A DNA stretch of 64,000 nt from Beijerinckia sp. 28-YEA-48 (GCF_900104955.1 NZ_FNSI01000001.1:3320001-3384000), one strand, 5' to 3'; positions 17,542 to 25,777 are shown, counted from the stretch's first letter. A program made the numbers and translations. Notes: generated by a model from the letters alone, not told the origin.

Positions 17542-18495
17542 CTAGTCGAACGGATAGGTGCCTGGCTCCCAGATCCGGGCATCCTCAAGCCCCCTGATGC
17601 CGGAGCGCAGCATGGCTTCCCAGGAATCGCGGGTGGTGGCGCCGATATGCGGGGAGGCGAAGAAATTCGGCACGTCGAGCAAGGGGTTGCCATTGGCCGG
17701 TTCGATGGCGAAGACGTCGAAAGCGGCGCCGGAAATCTGGCCGTTTTCCAATCGCTCCTTCAAAGCCACCTCATCGACCATGCCGCCGCGTGCACAGTTG
17801 ATGAGCACGGCGCCCTTCTTCATCTTGTCGAGGACCGCAGCCGAATACATGCCGATGGTCTGGGCGTTGCGCGACAGATGGATCGTCACCACGTCGGAGC
17901 GCGCCCAGAGTTCCTCGGCGCTGACGTTCTCGACATTCCACTCCTTGCAGAAATCGGAGATATCGACGCGATCGGAGGCGAGAATTTTGACGCCATAGGG
18001 CTGCAGCAGTTTCACCACTTCCTTGCCGATATGGCCGCAACCATGCACGCCGACGGTGTGGCCGCGCAGATCGGCACCAAAGCCGATCGGCCCCTTCCAG
18101 TCGCCCTTGCGCAGGATCGACGAGAAGTAATGCACGCGCCGCAGCGTCATCACCATATAGCTGACGGCGAGTTCAGAAACGGAGATGCGGTTGATGCCGG
18201 CAGCCCACCACATTCTCTTGCCGTATTTCTTCAAGATCACCGGATCGATATGATCGGCGCCAGCCGACATCAGCGAGATCACTTTCAGCTCCGGCAGAGC
18301 GGCGCAGACCTTATCGGTGAAGCGATCGAGGCCGATGATTGCCGCGTCATAGCCTTGCAGATATTCGATCAGGCCGTTCTCGTTGAGCGGTTTGCGATCG
18401 GAACGGAATTTCACGCCGGGGTATTTCTGTTTCATCTCTTCAACGAGATGCGGATAGAAATCAAAATAGGGCGTGGTCACTGCAACGCGGGTCAT
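17542..18495 (-). CDS. NAD-dependent D-2-hydroxyacid dehydrogenase family protein
   Basis: A 317-residue D-isomer-specific 2-hydroxyacid dehydrogenase, which reduces 2-oxo acids or oxidises D-2-hydroxy acids. The nucleotide motif GVHGCGHIGKEV lies in the middle, the substrate arginine is in NCARGGMVDE, the catalytic glutamate in FAIEP and the histidine in SPHIGATT. I placed the start at 18495, where GAGAGG precedes MTRVAVTTPYF; the open frame extends to 18690 but lacks family similarity there. It is transcribed as a single gene ended by the hairpin at 17442-17471. Its physiological substrate is unknown. Confidence 0.87.
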   Translation of the reverse strand: MTRVAVTTPYFDFYPHLVEEMKQKYPGVKFRSDRKPLNENGLIEYLQGYDAAIIGLDRFTDKVCAALPELKVISLMSAGADHIDPVILKKYGKRMWWAAGINRISVSELAVSYMVMTLRRVHYFSSILRKGDWKGPIGFGADLRGHTVGVHGCGHIGKEVVKLLQPYGVKILASDRVDISDFCKEWNVENVSAEELWARSDVVTIHLSRNAQTIGMYSAAVLDKMKKGAVLINCARGGMVDEVALKERLENGQISGAAFDVFAIEPANGNPLLDVPNFFASPHIGATTRDSWEAMLRSGIRGLEDARIWEPGTYPFD

Positions 18496-18577
18496 CAGGC
18501 GAAACCTCTCGATTTTCTTGAAAGCGCACCGTATCAGCCTGCCTGTCGGGTGCAACGGGAACAGGTCGGGAATAGGT

Positions 18578-19345
18578 TTAGCTTGCCGTGATAGCAACAC
18601 GAATGTTCTGCGCCGCAGCACGAAGATGGGCCGAGATCTGCGGCAAAGTGCGCTCCAGCCGATCGGTGGGCCCGGGAATGCCAAGGGCAAGAGGACGATG
18701 GCCGGGCGGCGTGTCGATCAGGATCGAGGCCATGGCACCGTCCCAATGGGCGGTGGGCGCCAACAGGTCGCGGGCCCGCGAGAGCGTCACCTCGAGATTG
18801 CGATGGCTCTCAAGTCGCTGCAGAAAAACCTCGACCGGAAAAAGCGCCCGATCGAGCGCGCCGGCGGCCATCGTCTGCTCATAGATATTCATCGCCTCGG
18901 CGAGCGGGCGCAGGCTGAGATACTGCCAGCCCATGCCCGTCTGGATCAGCACGCGGCGTGTTCCCAGCGGGATGGAGAACTGTACGCCCTCGCTGGCGCC
19001 GCGCAGCGAGCGAACATATTCCAGATGAATGCCGACCGGCGTTCCCAGCACCACACCTTCATGCGATTGCGCCCACAACTGCTGTATCGCTTCGGCAACC
19101 ACGCCCTCCTCGAAATCGTCATAGGAGATCCAGTTGACCAGGCGCGGCAGCCGGGCCGTGGGCATATAGGCGCGCGACTTCGTATCGAAGGACAGGTAGC
19201 CCTGCTGGGTCATCGTCTTGAGCAGAGCCGCGGCGCTGGAGACCGGATGGCCGAGCCCCGCCGCCACATCTTTCAGCCGCATGGGCGCGCGCACGCGGGC
19301 GAACAGCTCGACCACGGCAAACGCGCGCGACGCGGACTTGACCAT
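18578..19345 (-). CDS. IclR-family transcriptional regulator
   Basis: A 255-residue regulator with an N-terminal winged helix (residues about 3-65, with FAVVELFARVRAPMRLKDVA and PVSSAAALLKTMTQQGYL) and a C-terminal IclR effector domain (about 75-250, with the VRSLRG and ILIDTPP stretches). The ATG at 19345 has GGGAGAG just upstream; the same frame stays open far upstream to 20272, but that part is antisense to the hydrolase gene. It is divergent from the alpha/beta hydrolase gene, with a perfect palindrome at 19381-19396 between them, so it likely controls both that operon and itself. Confidence 0.88.
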   Translation of the reverse strand: MVKSASRAFAVVELFARVRAPMRLKDVAAGLGHPVSSAAALLKTMTQQGYLSFDTKSRAYMPTARLPRLVNWISYDDFEEGVVAEAIQQLWAQSHEGVVLGTPVGIHLEYVRSLRGASEGVQFSIPLGTRRVLIQTGMGWQYLSLRPLAEAMNIYEQTMAAGALDRALFPVEVFLQRLESHRNLEVTLSRARDLLAPTAHWDGAMASILIDTPPGHRPLALGIPGPTDRLERTLPQISAHLRAAAQNIRVAITAS

Positions 19346-19380
19346 GCGCTCTCCCACGCTCTTCCTCCCGTTCCAGCAAA

Positions 19381-19396
19381 TTACACATATGTGTAA
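19381..19396. promoter_or_regulatory. 16-bp palindrome, candidate IclR operator
   Basis: TTACACATATGTGTAA is a perfect 16-bp palindrome located 35 bases upstream of the IclR gene start and about 150 bases upstream of the divergent hydrolase gene. IclR dimers bind short AT-rich palindromes of this kind. No second copy was noticed elsewhere in the window. Confidence 0.6.
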
Positions 19397-19543
19397 ATCG
19401 AATCCAGGCGGCAGATTTCGATTGGAAACGGCCGCGGCCACGTCAATCCTTGCGCCCATAGACGCCGGTTTGCCCTCAAGCGCCCGGTGACGCCTTCGAT
19501 CCGAGGGGAGGATCCAAGGCTGAAGAACAAGGGGAGGATAGGC

Positions 19544-20314
19544 TTGCAACGCTCCGTCATCACGCTCGGAACTGTCGAGGTCGAGATTCACGAGGAGGGC
19601 TCCGGCAAGCCAATCTTGTTCCTGCACGGGGCAAGCGGCTTCAATCCGGGCGAGCCGCATGTGCCGCTGATCGCCGGGAGCCGGCGCCTGCTCTGCCCGT
19701 CCCATCCCGGCTTTGGCCGCTCGGCCCTGCCCGACTGGATCGACAATGTCGACGACGTCGCCCACCTCTATCTCGATCTGATGGATCGCCTCGGCTTCGC
19801 CACCGTCGACATCATCGGCTGTTCGATGGGGGGCTGGATCGCCGCCGAAATGCTGACCAAGGCGCCGGAGCGGTTCGGCAAGGCCGTGCTCGTCGGTCCC
19901 GTCGGCATCAAGATCGGGCCAGAGGACAAACTCGACATTCCCGACATCTATGTGATGCCGCCGACCGACCTGCCAAAGCTGATCTATCACGATCCGTCGA
20001 AATTCCCGTTCGATCCGACCAAGCTCTCCGACGAAGAACTGACGATCATCGTGCGCAACAAGGAAAGCACGGCGCTCTATGTCTGGGAGCCCTATATGCA
20101 CAATCCCAAGCTGCCGCACCGGCTTTATCGCGTTGCCTGCCCGACGTTGTTCGTCCGCGGCAGCAGCGACGGCCTGGTCAGCGCCGATTACGTGCAGGGC
20201 TATGCCAAGCTCATCAAGGGCTCGAAAATCGTCACCCTCCCGGATGCCGGGCATGTGCCGCATGTCGAACAACCGGCGGCTTTCGCCAAGACCGTTCTCG
20301 AATTCCTGTCCTGA
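19544..20314 (+). CDS. Alpha/beta hydrolase
   Basis: A 256-residue alpha/beta-hydrolase-fold enzyme. HGASGF gives the oxyanion loop, S94 in GCSMGGW is the nucleophile, and H237 in DAGHVPHVEQP completes the triad with an acid expected in the SSDGLVS segment. I chose the TTG at 19544 because GGGGAGG lies 6 bases upstream; a GTG at 19487 in the same frame has no such site. Nucleophile context GxSMGG is common in C-C bond hydrolases and esterases. It forms a two-gene plus-strand unit with the LLM flavoenzyme. The substrate is unknown. Confidence 0.85.
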   Translation: MQRSVITLGTVEVEIHEEGSGKPILFLHGASGFNPGEPHVPLIAGSRRLLCPSHPGFGRSALPDWIDNVDDVAHLYLDLMDRLGFATVDIIGCSMGGWIAAEMLTKAPERFGKAVLVGPVGIKIGPEDKLDIPDIYVMPPTDLPKLIYHDPSKFPFDPTKLSDEELTIIVRNKESTALYVWEPYMHNPKLPHRLYRVACPTLFVRGSSDGLVSADYVQGYAKLIKGSKIVTLPDAGHVPHVEQPAAFAKTVLEFLS

Positions 20315-20369
20315 CAGTCTGCCTGGCGTCGCAGACGCCTAGGCGCCAACGATCTCGGGGAGCCCACCC

Positions 20370-21644
20370 ATGCAAGCCTGGCATTTCACCGAAACCGCCT
20401 ATCCCTATCTGCCGCCAGCCGACAGCTATCCGTCGATCCGCGTCACTTTGCCGAACAAGCATTACGATCCGGAAAAAGGCGCAGCACTCTACGATCGCTA
20501 TATCAAGGAATGGCTGATCGCCGAGGAGGAAGGTCTGAACATCATGCTCAACGAGCATCATCAGACCGCCACCTGCGTCGATCCGGCAGCGCCCCTGATG
20601 CTGGCAGCACTCGCGCGACTGACGTCCAAAGCCCGCATGCTGATCCTCGGCAATCCGGCAGCGAACCGGCGCCAACCGGTGCGCATCGCCGAGGAAATGG
20701 CGATGATCGATGTTCTCTCGAAGGGCCGGCTGGAGGCCGGCTTCGTGCGCGGCGTGCCCTATGAAATCTCGCCCGCCAACAGCAATCCGGTGCGCATGAA
20801 CGAGCGCTTCTGGGAAGCGATCAATCTGGTCGTCAAGGCCTGGACCAGCCATGACGGGCCGGTGAGTCATGAAGGCCGGTTCTTCCATCATCGCAACATC
20901 AACATCTGGCCGCGCGTCTATCAGACGCCGCATCCGCCGCTCTGGGTCAGTACGACGAGCGCTGGCGGCGCCCGCCAGGTCGGCGAGAAGGGCTATGTGC
21001 AGGCGACCTTCCTCACGGGCTTTGCCGAAACCCGCAAGATCTATGAAGCCTATCGCGCTGGCTGGCGCGCGGCCGGACGCGGCCAAGACGTGCCGATCGA
21101 TCGGCTGGCCTATTGCGCCATCGTCTATGTCGGCGACACCGAAGAGGAAGCCTATCGCGGCGCTGAAAAGCTGCTCTGGTATGTCACCGCCAACAAGGTC
21201 GCGCCGCAGTTCGTCAATCCGCCGGGCTATGTGCCGGTGGCGGCCAATGTCGCGATGCTACGCGGCGCGACGCATCCGTTGAGCGAATTCGCCAAGGGCG
21301 CCAGCGTCGAGGCGGCGATCAAGGCCGGCTTCCTGATGGCTGGCACGCCGGAGCAGGTCTATCAACAGATCAAGCGCCACTATCAATATGTCGGTGGCTA
21401 CGGCCATCTGCTCATCATGGGCCAGGCCGGTTTCCTCGAACACGACGACACGGTGGCGGGCATCCGCAACTTCGCCCGCGAGGTCTATCCGCGCCTGCAG
21501 GCGGAATTTCCGGATACGACGATCTCCGGCCAGTTCGGCGACGTGCCGCCCGAACCGCCGAAGGATTTTCTGATCGAGCGGCCGGCTAACGCGCCTGCGC
21601 CAGTGACCATGGACGCGCGGCCAGTGACACCGCTCGGCGCCTAA
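20370..21644 (+). CDS. LLM-class flavin-dependent oxidoreductase
   Basis: A 424-residue bacterial luciferase-like monooxygenase-fold protein. Hallmarks are LNEHH near residue 60, the ARLTSKARMLILGN strand, the AMIDVLSKGRLEAGF segment and a C-terminal GTPEQVYQQI motif. These enzymes use FMNH2 or F420 to oxidise aldehydes, amines, sulfonates or heterocycles. It follows the alpha/beta hydrolase by 55 bases and ends at a bidirectional terminator shared with the convergent amidohydrolase. The C-terminal tail after residue 395 is proline-rich and unusual in length. Confidence 0.88.
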   Translation: MQAWHFTETAYPYLPPADSYPSIRVTLPNKHYDPEKGAALYDRYIKEWLIAEEEGLNIMLNEHHQTATCVDPAAPLMLAALARLTSKARMLILGNPAANRRQPVRIAEEMAMIDVLSKGRLEAGFVRGVPYEISPANSNPVRMNERFWEAINLVVKAWTSHDGPVSHEGRFFHHRNINIWPRVYQTPHPPLWVSTTSAGGARQVGEKGYVQATFLTGFAETRKIYEAYRAGWRAAGRGQDVPIDRLAYCAIVYVGDTEEEAYRGAEKLLWYVTANKVAPQFVNPPGYVPVAANVAMLRGATHPLSEFAKGASVEAAIKAGFLMAGTPEQVYQQIKRHYQYVGGYGHLLIMGQAGFLEHDDTVAGIRNFAREVYPRLQAEFPDTTISGQFGDVPPEPPKDFLIERPANAPAPVTMDARPVTPLGA

Positions 21645-21650
21645 CAAAAA

Positions 21651-21675
21651 GCCGCGCCAGTTTTGATGGCGCGGC
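21651..21675. terminator. Terminator hairpin between convergent genes
   Basis: GCCGCGCCA (21651-21659) and TGGCGCGGC (21667-21675) form a perfect 9-bp stem. On the minus strand the stem is followed by TTTTTG, a good U-run, and on the plus strand by CCAGTTTAAAATTT. It can therefore end both the LLM transcript and read-through from the amidohydrolase side. Confidence 0.75.
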
Positions 21676-21715
21676 CCAGTTTAAAATTTCCATAGAGGCG
21701 GAAGGACGCGCGCAT

Positions 21716-21857
21716 CCCGTCGTTGCGAGCGAAGCGAAGCAATCCAGGAGTCGAGGTGTAAAATCAGAGACGTTAATATGCCTGCGCCATAGGCATATCT
21801 CAATAATCTGCCACACGCCCCTGGATTGCTTTGTCGCTACGCTCCGCGCAATGACGG
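21716..21857. repeat. Short palindromic intergenic repeat element
   Basis: The two ends are imperfect inverted repeats: CCGTCGTTGCGAGCGAAG... at about 21716-21748 and ...CGCTCCGCGCAATGACGG at about 21819-21857, both joined to the inner CAATCCAG / CTGGATTG core. The interior holds a separate perfect 8-bp inverted repeat (ATATGCCT 21776-21783, AGGCATAT 21791-21798). The structure resembles the small dispersed palindromic units of alphaproteobacterial genomes. It is non-coding and lies just after the amidohydrolase stop. Confidence 0.7.
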
Positions 21858-21861
21858 TTGC

Positions 21862-22887
21862 CTACTCGGCAGCAGCCAGCTTATCGGCCACCACCGGATC
21901 CTTGAGGCCGAGGATGCGGCGGGCATTGTCGTAGAACAGTTTCTGCTTGTCTTCTGCCGACAGGTTCAGCTCTTCCAGCAGCGACAGGCAGGTGGCCGGA
22001 TCCCAGCAGGGATAGTCCGTGCCATACATAACATTGTCGATGCCGTAATATTCGATCGCGAATTTCATGCCCGCCGAATGGGGCGACACCGTATCGGTGT
22101 ACATGCGGTGCAGATATTCGCTCGTCGGCCGCGGCAGCTTGGCCGCCTTGGTGTTCTTGTCCATGCGGCCCGATTGATACGGCAGCGCGCCGCCAGTGTG
22201 CGACATCACCACTTTGAGGCCGGGATGGCGTTCCATCAGGCCCGACAGAACGAGCCGTGACGCCGCCACGCTGACCTCGATCACCCGACCAAGGCTGAGA
22301 TGCAGCGCGCCATTATAACCGTCGAGCATATCGGCGAAGATGGCGTCGGTCGGATGCAGGAACATCGGCAGGCCGAGTTCGGCGACGCGGGCATAGAACG
22401 GCTCCAGCCGCTCGGCATCGATGCGCGCATCACTGCCGATGCTGCCGGGCATGTTGACGCCCATCAAGCCGAGCTTGCCAACCGCATGTTCCAACACGTC
22501 GAGCGCGATCTTGGTATCGACCAGCGGAATGGCGGCACTGGCCCAGACACGGCCCGGATAGCGGCGCTGCGCACCGGCCATTTCCTCGTTCCAATGCATG
22601 GCGATATCCCGGCCTTCCTCGGCCGGAAGCTGGGAGAAGAACACCGACATCGGGCCAATGGAGCAGACCACGTCGACCTGGTGGCCGAGCCCGTCCATAT
22701 GGGCGAGCTGTTCGTCGAGGTCATGCCACTCTTTCCAGCTCGGCAACGGATGCGCCTCGTCGGCGTGCCGCCGAACCGTATAGCCACCGCGTTCATTGAC
22801 ATGGGCGGAGGGAAAGCCCGTGCGTTTGCACAATTTTTCGAAGACGGATCGCGGCCACCAATGAAAATGGGAATCGATGATGTGCAT
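21862..22887 (-). CDS. Amidohydrolase family 2 protein (ACMSD-like)
   Basis: A 341-residue metal-dependent hydrolase/decarboxylase of the amidohydrolase_2 family (PF04909). H7 and H9 (DSHFHWWP) are the strand-1 metal ligands, a histidine lies in PMFLHPTD and another in VVMSHTGG, and the strand-8 aspartate is in YGTDYP. This set matches ACMSD and gamma-resorcylate decarboxylase relatives, which decarboxylate aromatic acids without oxidation. I set the start at 22887 because the similarity begins at MHIIDSH and AGGA precedes it. It is convergent with the hydrolase-LLM pair and may belong to the same pathway. Confidence 0.87.
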   Translation of the reverse strand: MHIIDSHFHWWPRSVFEKLCKRTGFPSAHVNERGGYTVRRHADEAHPLPSWKEWHDLDEQLAHMDGLGHQVDVVCSIGPMSVFFSQLPAEEGRDIAMHWNEEMAGAQRRYPGRVWASAAIPLVDTKIALDVLEHAVGKLGLMGVNMPGSIGSDARIDAERLEPFYARVAELGLPMFLHPTDAIFADMLDGYNGALHLSLGRVIEVSVAASRLVLSGLMERHPGLKVVMSHTGGALPYQSGRMDKNTKAAKLPRPTSEYLHRMYTDTVSPHSAGMKFAIEYYGIDNVMYGTDYPCWDPATCLSLLEELNLSAEDKQKLFYDNARRILGLKDPVVADKLAAAE

Positions 22888-23225
22888 GATGTGATCCTGA
22901 TGTTTCCGTCCGCAAAACGGCCCCTGTCTCCGGGTGCCTTCGACTCCATTTAACGCCAAACCAAGGCGCTCGTCCACGCGTTCAGACGCTCGGACCAGCG
23001 TGATCTTGGCATTTTAGCACAACGTTACGGCGGGAAACGAGGGAAAGGTCGAAAACACACCACCGCCCTTTGCCCAGCAAGCTTGCCTTCGCGGCGATCG
23101 AATATGGTAAGGCTTGACCTGAGCGGGCGAGAAGTTGCCCTAAGCTATAGTGTGGCCAGCGCGGAAGAAGCCCACGTGATACCGTCCCACCGGGACTGCC
23201 TTCACCGATCCTGCCGAACCAAGAG
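22888..23225. other. 338-base intergenic region, no supported gene
   Basis: The region separates the divergent amidohydrolase and SRPBCC genes. It has a TATAGT hexamer about 85 bases before the SRPBCC start, which could be a -10 element, but no convincing -35 partner. A 99-codon minus-strand frame here has no recognisable similarity or Shine-Dalgarno site. Confidence 0.5.
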
Positions 23226-23762
23226 ATGACCATGAGCCTTTCATCCATCATCATTCTCATCCTGGTGGTGCTCGTCGCCATCCTGGCTTACGCCTGGACA
23301 CGGCCTGACACATTCACCGTGCAGCGCTCGTTGACCATCGCCGCTCCGCCGGACAGACTGTTTCCCCTGATCAACGATTTCAACAACTGGCCAGCGTGGT
23401 CACCGTATGAACACCGCGATCCGAACATGAGCCGGACGATCGGCGGCGCGCCCAATGGCCGAGGCGCTACTTATGCCTGGGAGGGCAATAAGAATGTTGG
23501 GAAGGGCCGCATGGAGATTCTCGAATCTCATCCGCCGTCGATGGTTACGATCAAGCTAGATTTCGAACGACCCTTCGAAGCGCACAACATGGCCGAGTTC
23601 ACGTTACGACCGGTTGCTGGCGGCACCAATGTGATTTGGGCCATGCATGGCACGTCCCCTTTCATCACCAAGCTGATCGGCATCTTCATCAGTATGGACA
23701 AGATGATCGGCAATGATTTCGAGACCGGCCTAGCTAAGCTCAAGGGCGCGGTCGAAAGCTAG
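23226..23762 (+). CDS. Membrane-anchored SRPBCC (polyketide cyclase-like) protein
   Basis: A 178-residue protein with one N-terminal transmembrane helix (residues about 5-23) followed by an SRPBCC/START-like domain of the polyketide_cyc2 type: SLTIAAPPDRLFPLINDFNNWPAWSPYE is the usual opening. The domain forms a hydrophobic pocket that binds lipids or aromatic ligands; no catalytic residues can be named. AAGAGATGACC surrounds the two adjacent ATG codons at 23226 and 23232. It appears to be a single-gene unit. Confidence 0.8.
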   Translation: MTMSLSSIIILILVVLVAILAYAWTRPDTFTVQRSLTIAAPPDRLFPLINDFNNWPAWSPYEHRDPNMSRTIGGAPNGRGATYAWEGNKNVGKGRMEILESHPPSMVTIKLDFERPFEAHNMAEFTLRPVAGGTNVIWAMHGTSPFITKLIGIFISMDKMIGNDFETGLAKLKGAVES

Positions 23763-23966
23763 AAGCGCATTTCAATCGAAACACAGGTTTGCCTGCGATC
23801 TCCGTGTCCACGCGTCTCTGTTGTGCTTGTTGAATCCATCAACTGCCAAACACTGCCGTCGGCATTATCAATTTTCGGCATCAGGCACCGCACAAGAAGA
23901 TCATAGCTTATCGTATACGTCTTTATGCTACCCCGCGAGCAGCTTTACCTCATGTAAACCCACAAT

Positions 23967-23998
23967 TATACATATTGACCTGTATACATAGTGACCTG
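23967..23998. repeat. Tandem 16-bp direct repeat upstream of a small zinc-ribbon gene
   Basis: TATACATATTGACCTG (23967-23982) is followed without a gap by TATACATAGTGACCTG (23983-23998), with one mismatch. The pair ends 26 bases before the ATG at 24025. Two adjacent half-helical-turn-spaced sites of this kind suggest a regulator binding array or a duplicated promoter element (each copy has TATACA and a TGACC core). Confidence 0.65.
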
Positions 23999-24024
23999 TC
24001 GGAATGGGAAGCCAGGAGGCTTTC

Positions 24025-24261
24025 ATGAGGCGGTTGGCGGCGCATGCTCCACCTTCGACCGGGATCAACGCAGTTATCGACTGTGACTCCTGCGGTTGGA
24101 AAAATCTGCTTCCAGCCGACCCGAGCCATATGATCATCATGGGCAGACCGTGGCGCATTAAATTGATGTGCAGCCACTGTGGCGTCACCCATAGCTATGC
24201 GCTGGATAGAATTGCGCTGCCTTGCGCAAGCCAGCCCCACGTCAAAGCCAAGGCCATCTGA
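24025..24261 (+). CDS. Small CxxC/CxxC zinc-ribbon-like protein of unknown function
   Basis: A 78-residue protein with CDSCGW near residue 20 and CSHCGV near residue 50, a four-cysteine arrangement expected to bind zinc. I prefer the ATG at 24025 because AGGAGG lies 5 bases upstream; a longer frame starts at 24004. I do not recognise a family. The middle segment (DPSHMIIMGRPWRIKLM) suggests beta strands between the two knuckles, as in zinc-ribbon domains that bind nucleic acid or protein. It is preceded by an unusual tandem repeat at 23967-23998, which supports it being a regulated gene. Confidence 0.55.
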   Translation: MRRLAAHAPPSTGINAVIDCDSCGWKNLLPADPSHMIIMGRPWRIKLMCSHCGVTHSYALDRIALPCASQPHVKAKAI

Positions 24262-24459
24262 GCGCCACTTCCGATTCCAGCGCTGTGTCACTGCCGGCTT
24301 CTCTTGGTTGACGCGTATTAACCTTTTTGCGCGAGTCCACCAAAGTCACACTTAACTGAGCCACTTGTCTCCTGCATTCGATTAGCGGGTTGTTATCTAT
24401 GTTCGTGCTGTAGTTGGGATACTGTTGGGTCCATAGGTGTTCCATCCGCAGGGGTCATC

Positions 24460-24879
24460 ATGGCTAAGAACATCTGGTCGAATAATTCAGGAGCAACCGC
24501 GGTCGAGTTCGCCGTCGTGGCGCCGATTTTCATGATGCTTCTCCTTGGCATCGTCTGCCTTGGTTATATTTTCGGCGTTCATCACGAATTGCGGGAGATC
24601 GCCTCCGAAGCAGCCCGCGCCTCGGTTGCCGGCATTTCCAATGCCGAGCGCCAATCACTGGCTTCAAGCTATGTGACGAAGGCGATGCCGAGTTATGCGC
24701 TGTTGAGCTCGCAACGCATGACCATGACCACCCAGGTCCGGCTGGCGCCGGCGCCTTCGTTCCATGTCGTCGTCAACTACGATCTGAGTGGCACTTTTCC
24801 GTATCAACTCGGCGCCTTTTTCCCGATGCCGTCACCGCTCATCCAAAAGCGCGCGGTCGTTGGGCTCGGCGGCTACTGA
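24460..24879 (+). CDS. TadE-like pilus assembly pseudopilin
   Basis: A 139-residue protein of the TadE/TadG family. The signature GATAVEFAVVAPIFMMLLLGI covers residues 11-31: a short basic leader, a glutamate at mature position 5-like location and one hydrophobic helix. Such proteins are minor pseudopilins of Flp/Tad pili, processed by the TadV peptidase. The rest is a periplasmic beta-rich domain. No other tad or flp genes are in the window, so this copy is an orphan; it may act with a tad locus elsewhere. Confidence 0.8.
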   Translation: MAKNIWSNNSGATAVEFAVVAPIFMMLLLGIVCLGYIFGVHHELREIASEAARASVAGISNAERQSLASSYVTKAMPSYALLSSQRMTMTTQVRLAPAPSFHVVVNYDLSGTFPYQLGAFFPMPSPLIQKRAVVGLGGY

Positions 24880-24914
24880 CAGCGGGTAGAGATACCTGCA
24901 ATCCCACCGCCCAT

Positions 24915-25628
24915 TCAGCCAGCCAAAGGCAGCTTGGCGGCTGGGCCGGTGCTTTCGCCTTCAACCAGCGCACGCACCCGGCTGGCAGTGGCATCGAGAT
25001 GAGCCGTCAGCAATGCGACGGCGGTATCTTCGGCGCGGGCAAGCGTTGCCTCCATGAGGGCGCGGTGTTCGGCCGGCAAATCGCGCTCTTGCTGCGGAGC
25101 GAGAACCGATAGGCGGCGATAGCGCTCAGTCTGGTCGAACAGGAAATCACGCAAGCGCATCCGCCACGGGCTTTCGCAGGCGGCAATCAACGCGGCGTGG
25201 AACTCCTTATGCGCGACAGCCCACTCCTCGTTGACACGTTCAAGATCGCCCGCCTCGCGCTCAGGCGTGCGCGACAACCGGTGATGGGCGGCGACAACCT
25301 GGGTTTCCCACTCGACACCGCCGGCGCGAATGGCACGCCGCAGGCACGCCGTTTCCAGTTCGATGCGGGTGCTGGTGAGATCGAGCAGATCGGATTCGGA
25401 AACGCCAGCGACCCGGAAACCGCGATTGGTCTCCGCCGTGACCAGACCTTCCGAGGTGAGCCGCGATAGGGCTTCGCGCACCGCGCCTAGGCTGACGCCG
25501 AGCTGGGCCGACAGCGCGGCAATGTTGAGCTTTTCATTCGGACGCAGGCGGCAAGCCAGGAGTTCGCCACGCAAAGTGGCATAGGCCGCGTTGGTCAGAT
25601 TGGGTTCGTTTCCCGTCGGTCCCCGCAA
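24915..25628 (-). CDS. GntR-family (FCD/FadR subgroup) transcriptional regulator
   Basis: A 237-residue regulator with an N-terminal winged helix (residues about 12-75: AYATLRGELLACRLRPNEKLN and VSLGAVREALSRLTSEGLV) and a C-terminal all-helical FCD domain whose VAHKEFHAALIAACES stretch supplies one metal/ligand histidine. The start is TTG at 25628 with AGGAGAG upstream. It is divergent from the FAH gene across a 149-base region that carries a 12-bp palindrome. FCD regulators commonly respond to an acid intermediate of the pathway they control, here probably a ring-cleavage product. Confidence 0.87.
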   Translation of the reverse strand: MRGPTGNEPNLTNAAYATLRGELLACRLRPNEKLNIAALSAQLGVSLGAVREALSRLTSEGLVTAETNRGFRVAGVSESDLLDLTSTRIELETACLRRAIRAGGVEWETQVVAAHHRLSRTPEREAGDLERVNEEWAVAHKEFHAALIAACESPWRMRLRDFLFDQTERYRRLSVLAPQQERDLPAEHRALMEATLARAEDTAVALLTAHLDATASRVRALVEGESTGPAAKLPLAG

Positions 25629-25697
25629 ACATCTCTCCTGGGCAATGGCTCGTTCGTAACCGAACTCCCGTGGAAAACAAAATAGACGTTATAATGG

Positions 25698-25717
25698 ATA
25701 ATATATTATTTTTGACA
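25698..25717 (+). promoter_or_regulatory. Candidate GntR operator and -35 element for the FAH operon
   Basis: ATAATATATTAT at 25698-25709 is a perfect 12-bp palindrome that abuts TTGACA at 25712-25717, a consensus -35 hexamer. A -10 candidate 17-18 bases further (GACATA region near 25735) is weak. The site lies between the divergent GntR and FAH genes, where the GntR protein is expected to bind. Confidence 0.5.
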
Positions 25718-25777
25718 AGCCGTCTTTCCCGTGGGACATAGCGTTTCACTCGCGGACAAAAAAGAAAGGGAGAGCCC

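Noticed and set aside
15602..17545. 647-codon plus-strand open frame over the acyl-CoA synthetase gene
   Set aside because: Antisense to a gene with intact adenylation motifs; no Shine-Dalgarno site and no recognisable domain.
19346..20272. Upstream extension of the IclR frame
   Set aside because: The extension is antisense to the alpha/beta hydrolase gene and the IclR similarity starts at MVKSASRAF with its own ribosome site.
22982..23281. 99-codon minus-strand frame upstream of the SRPBCC gene
   Set aside because: No ribosome site, overlaps the SRPBCC start, and no recognisable composition or motif.
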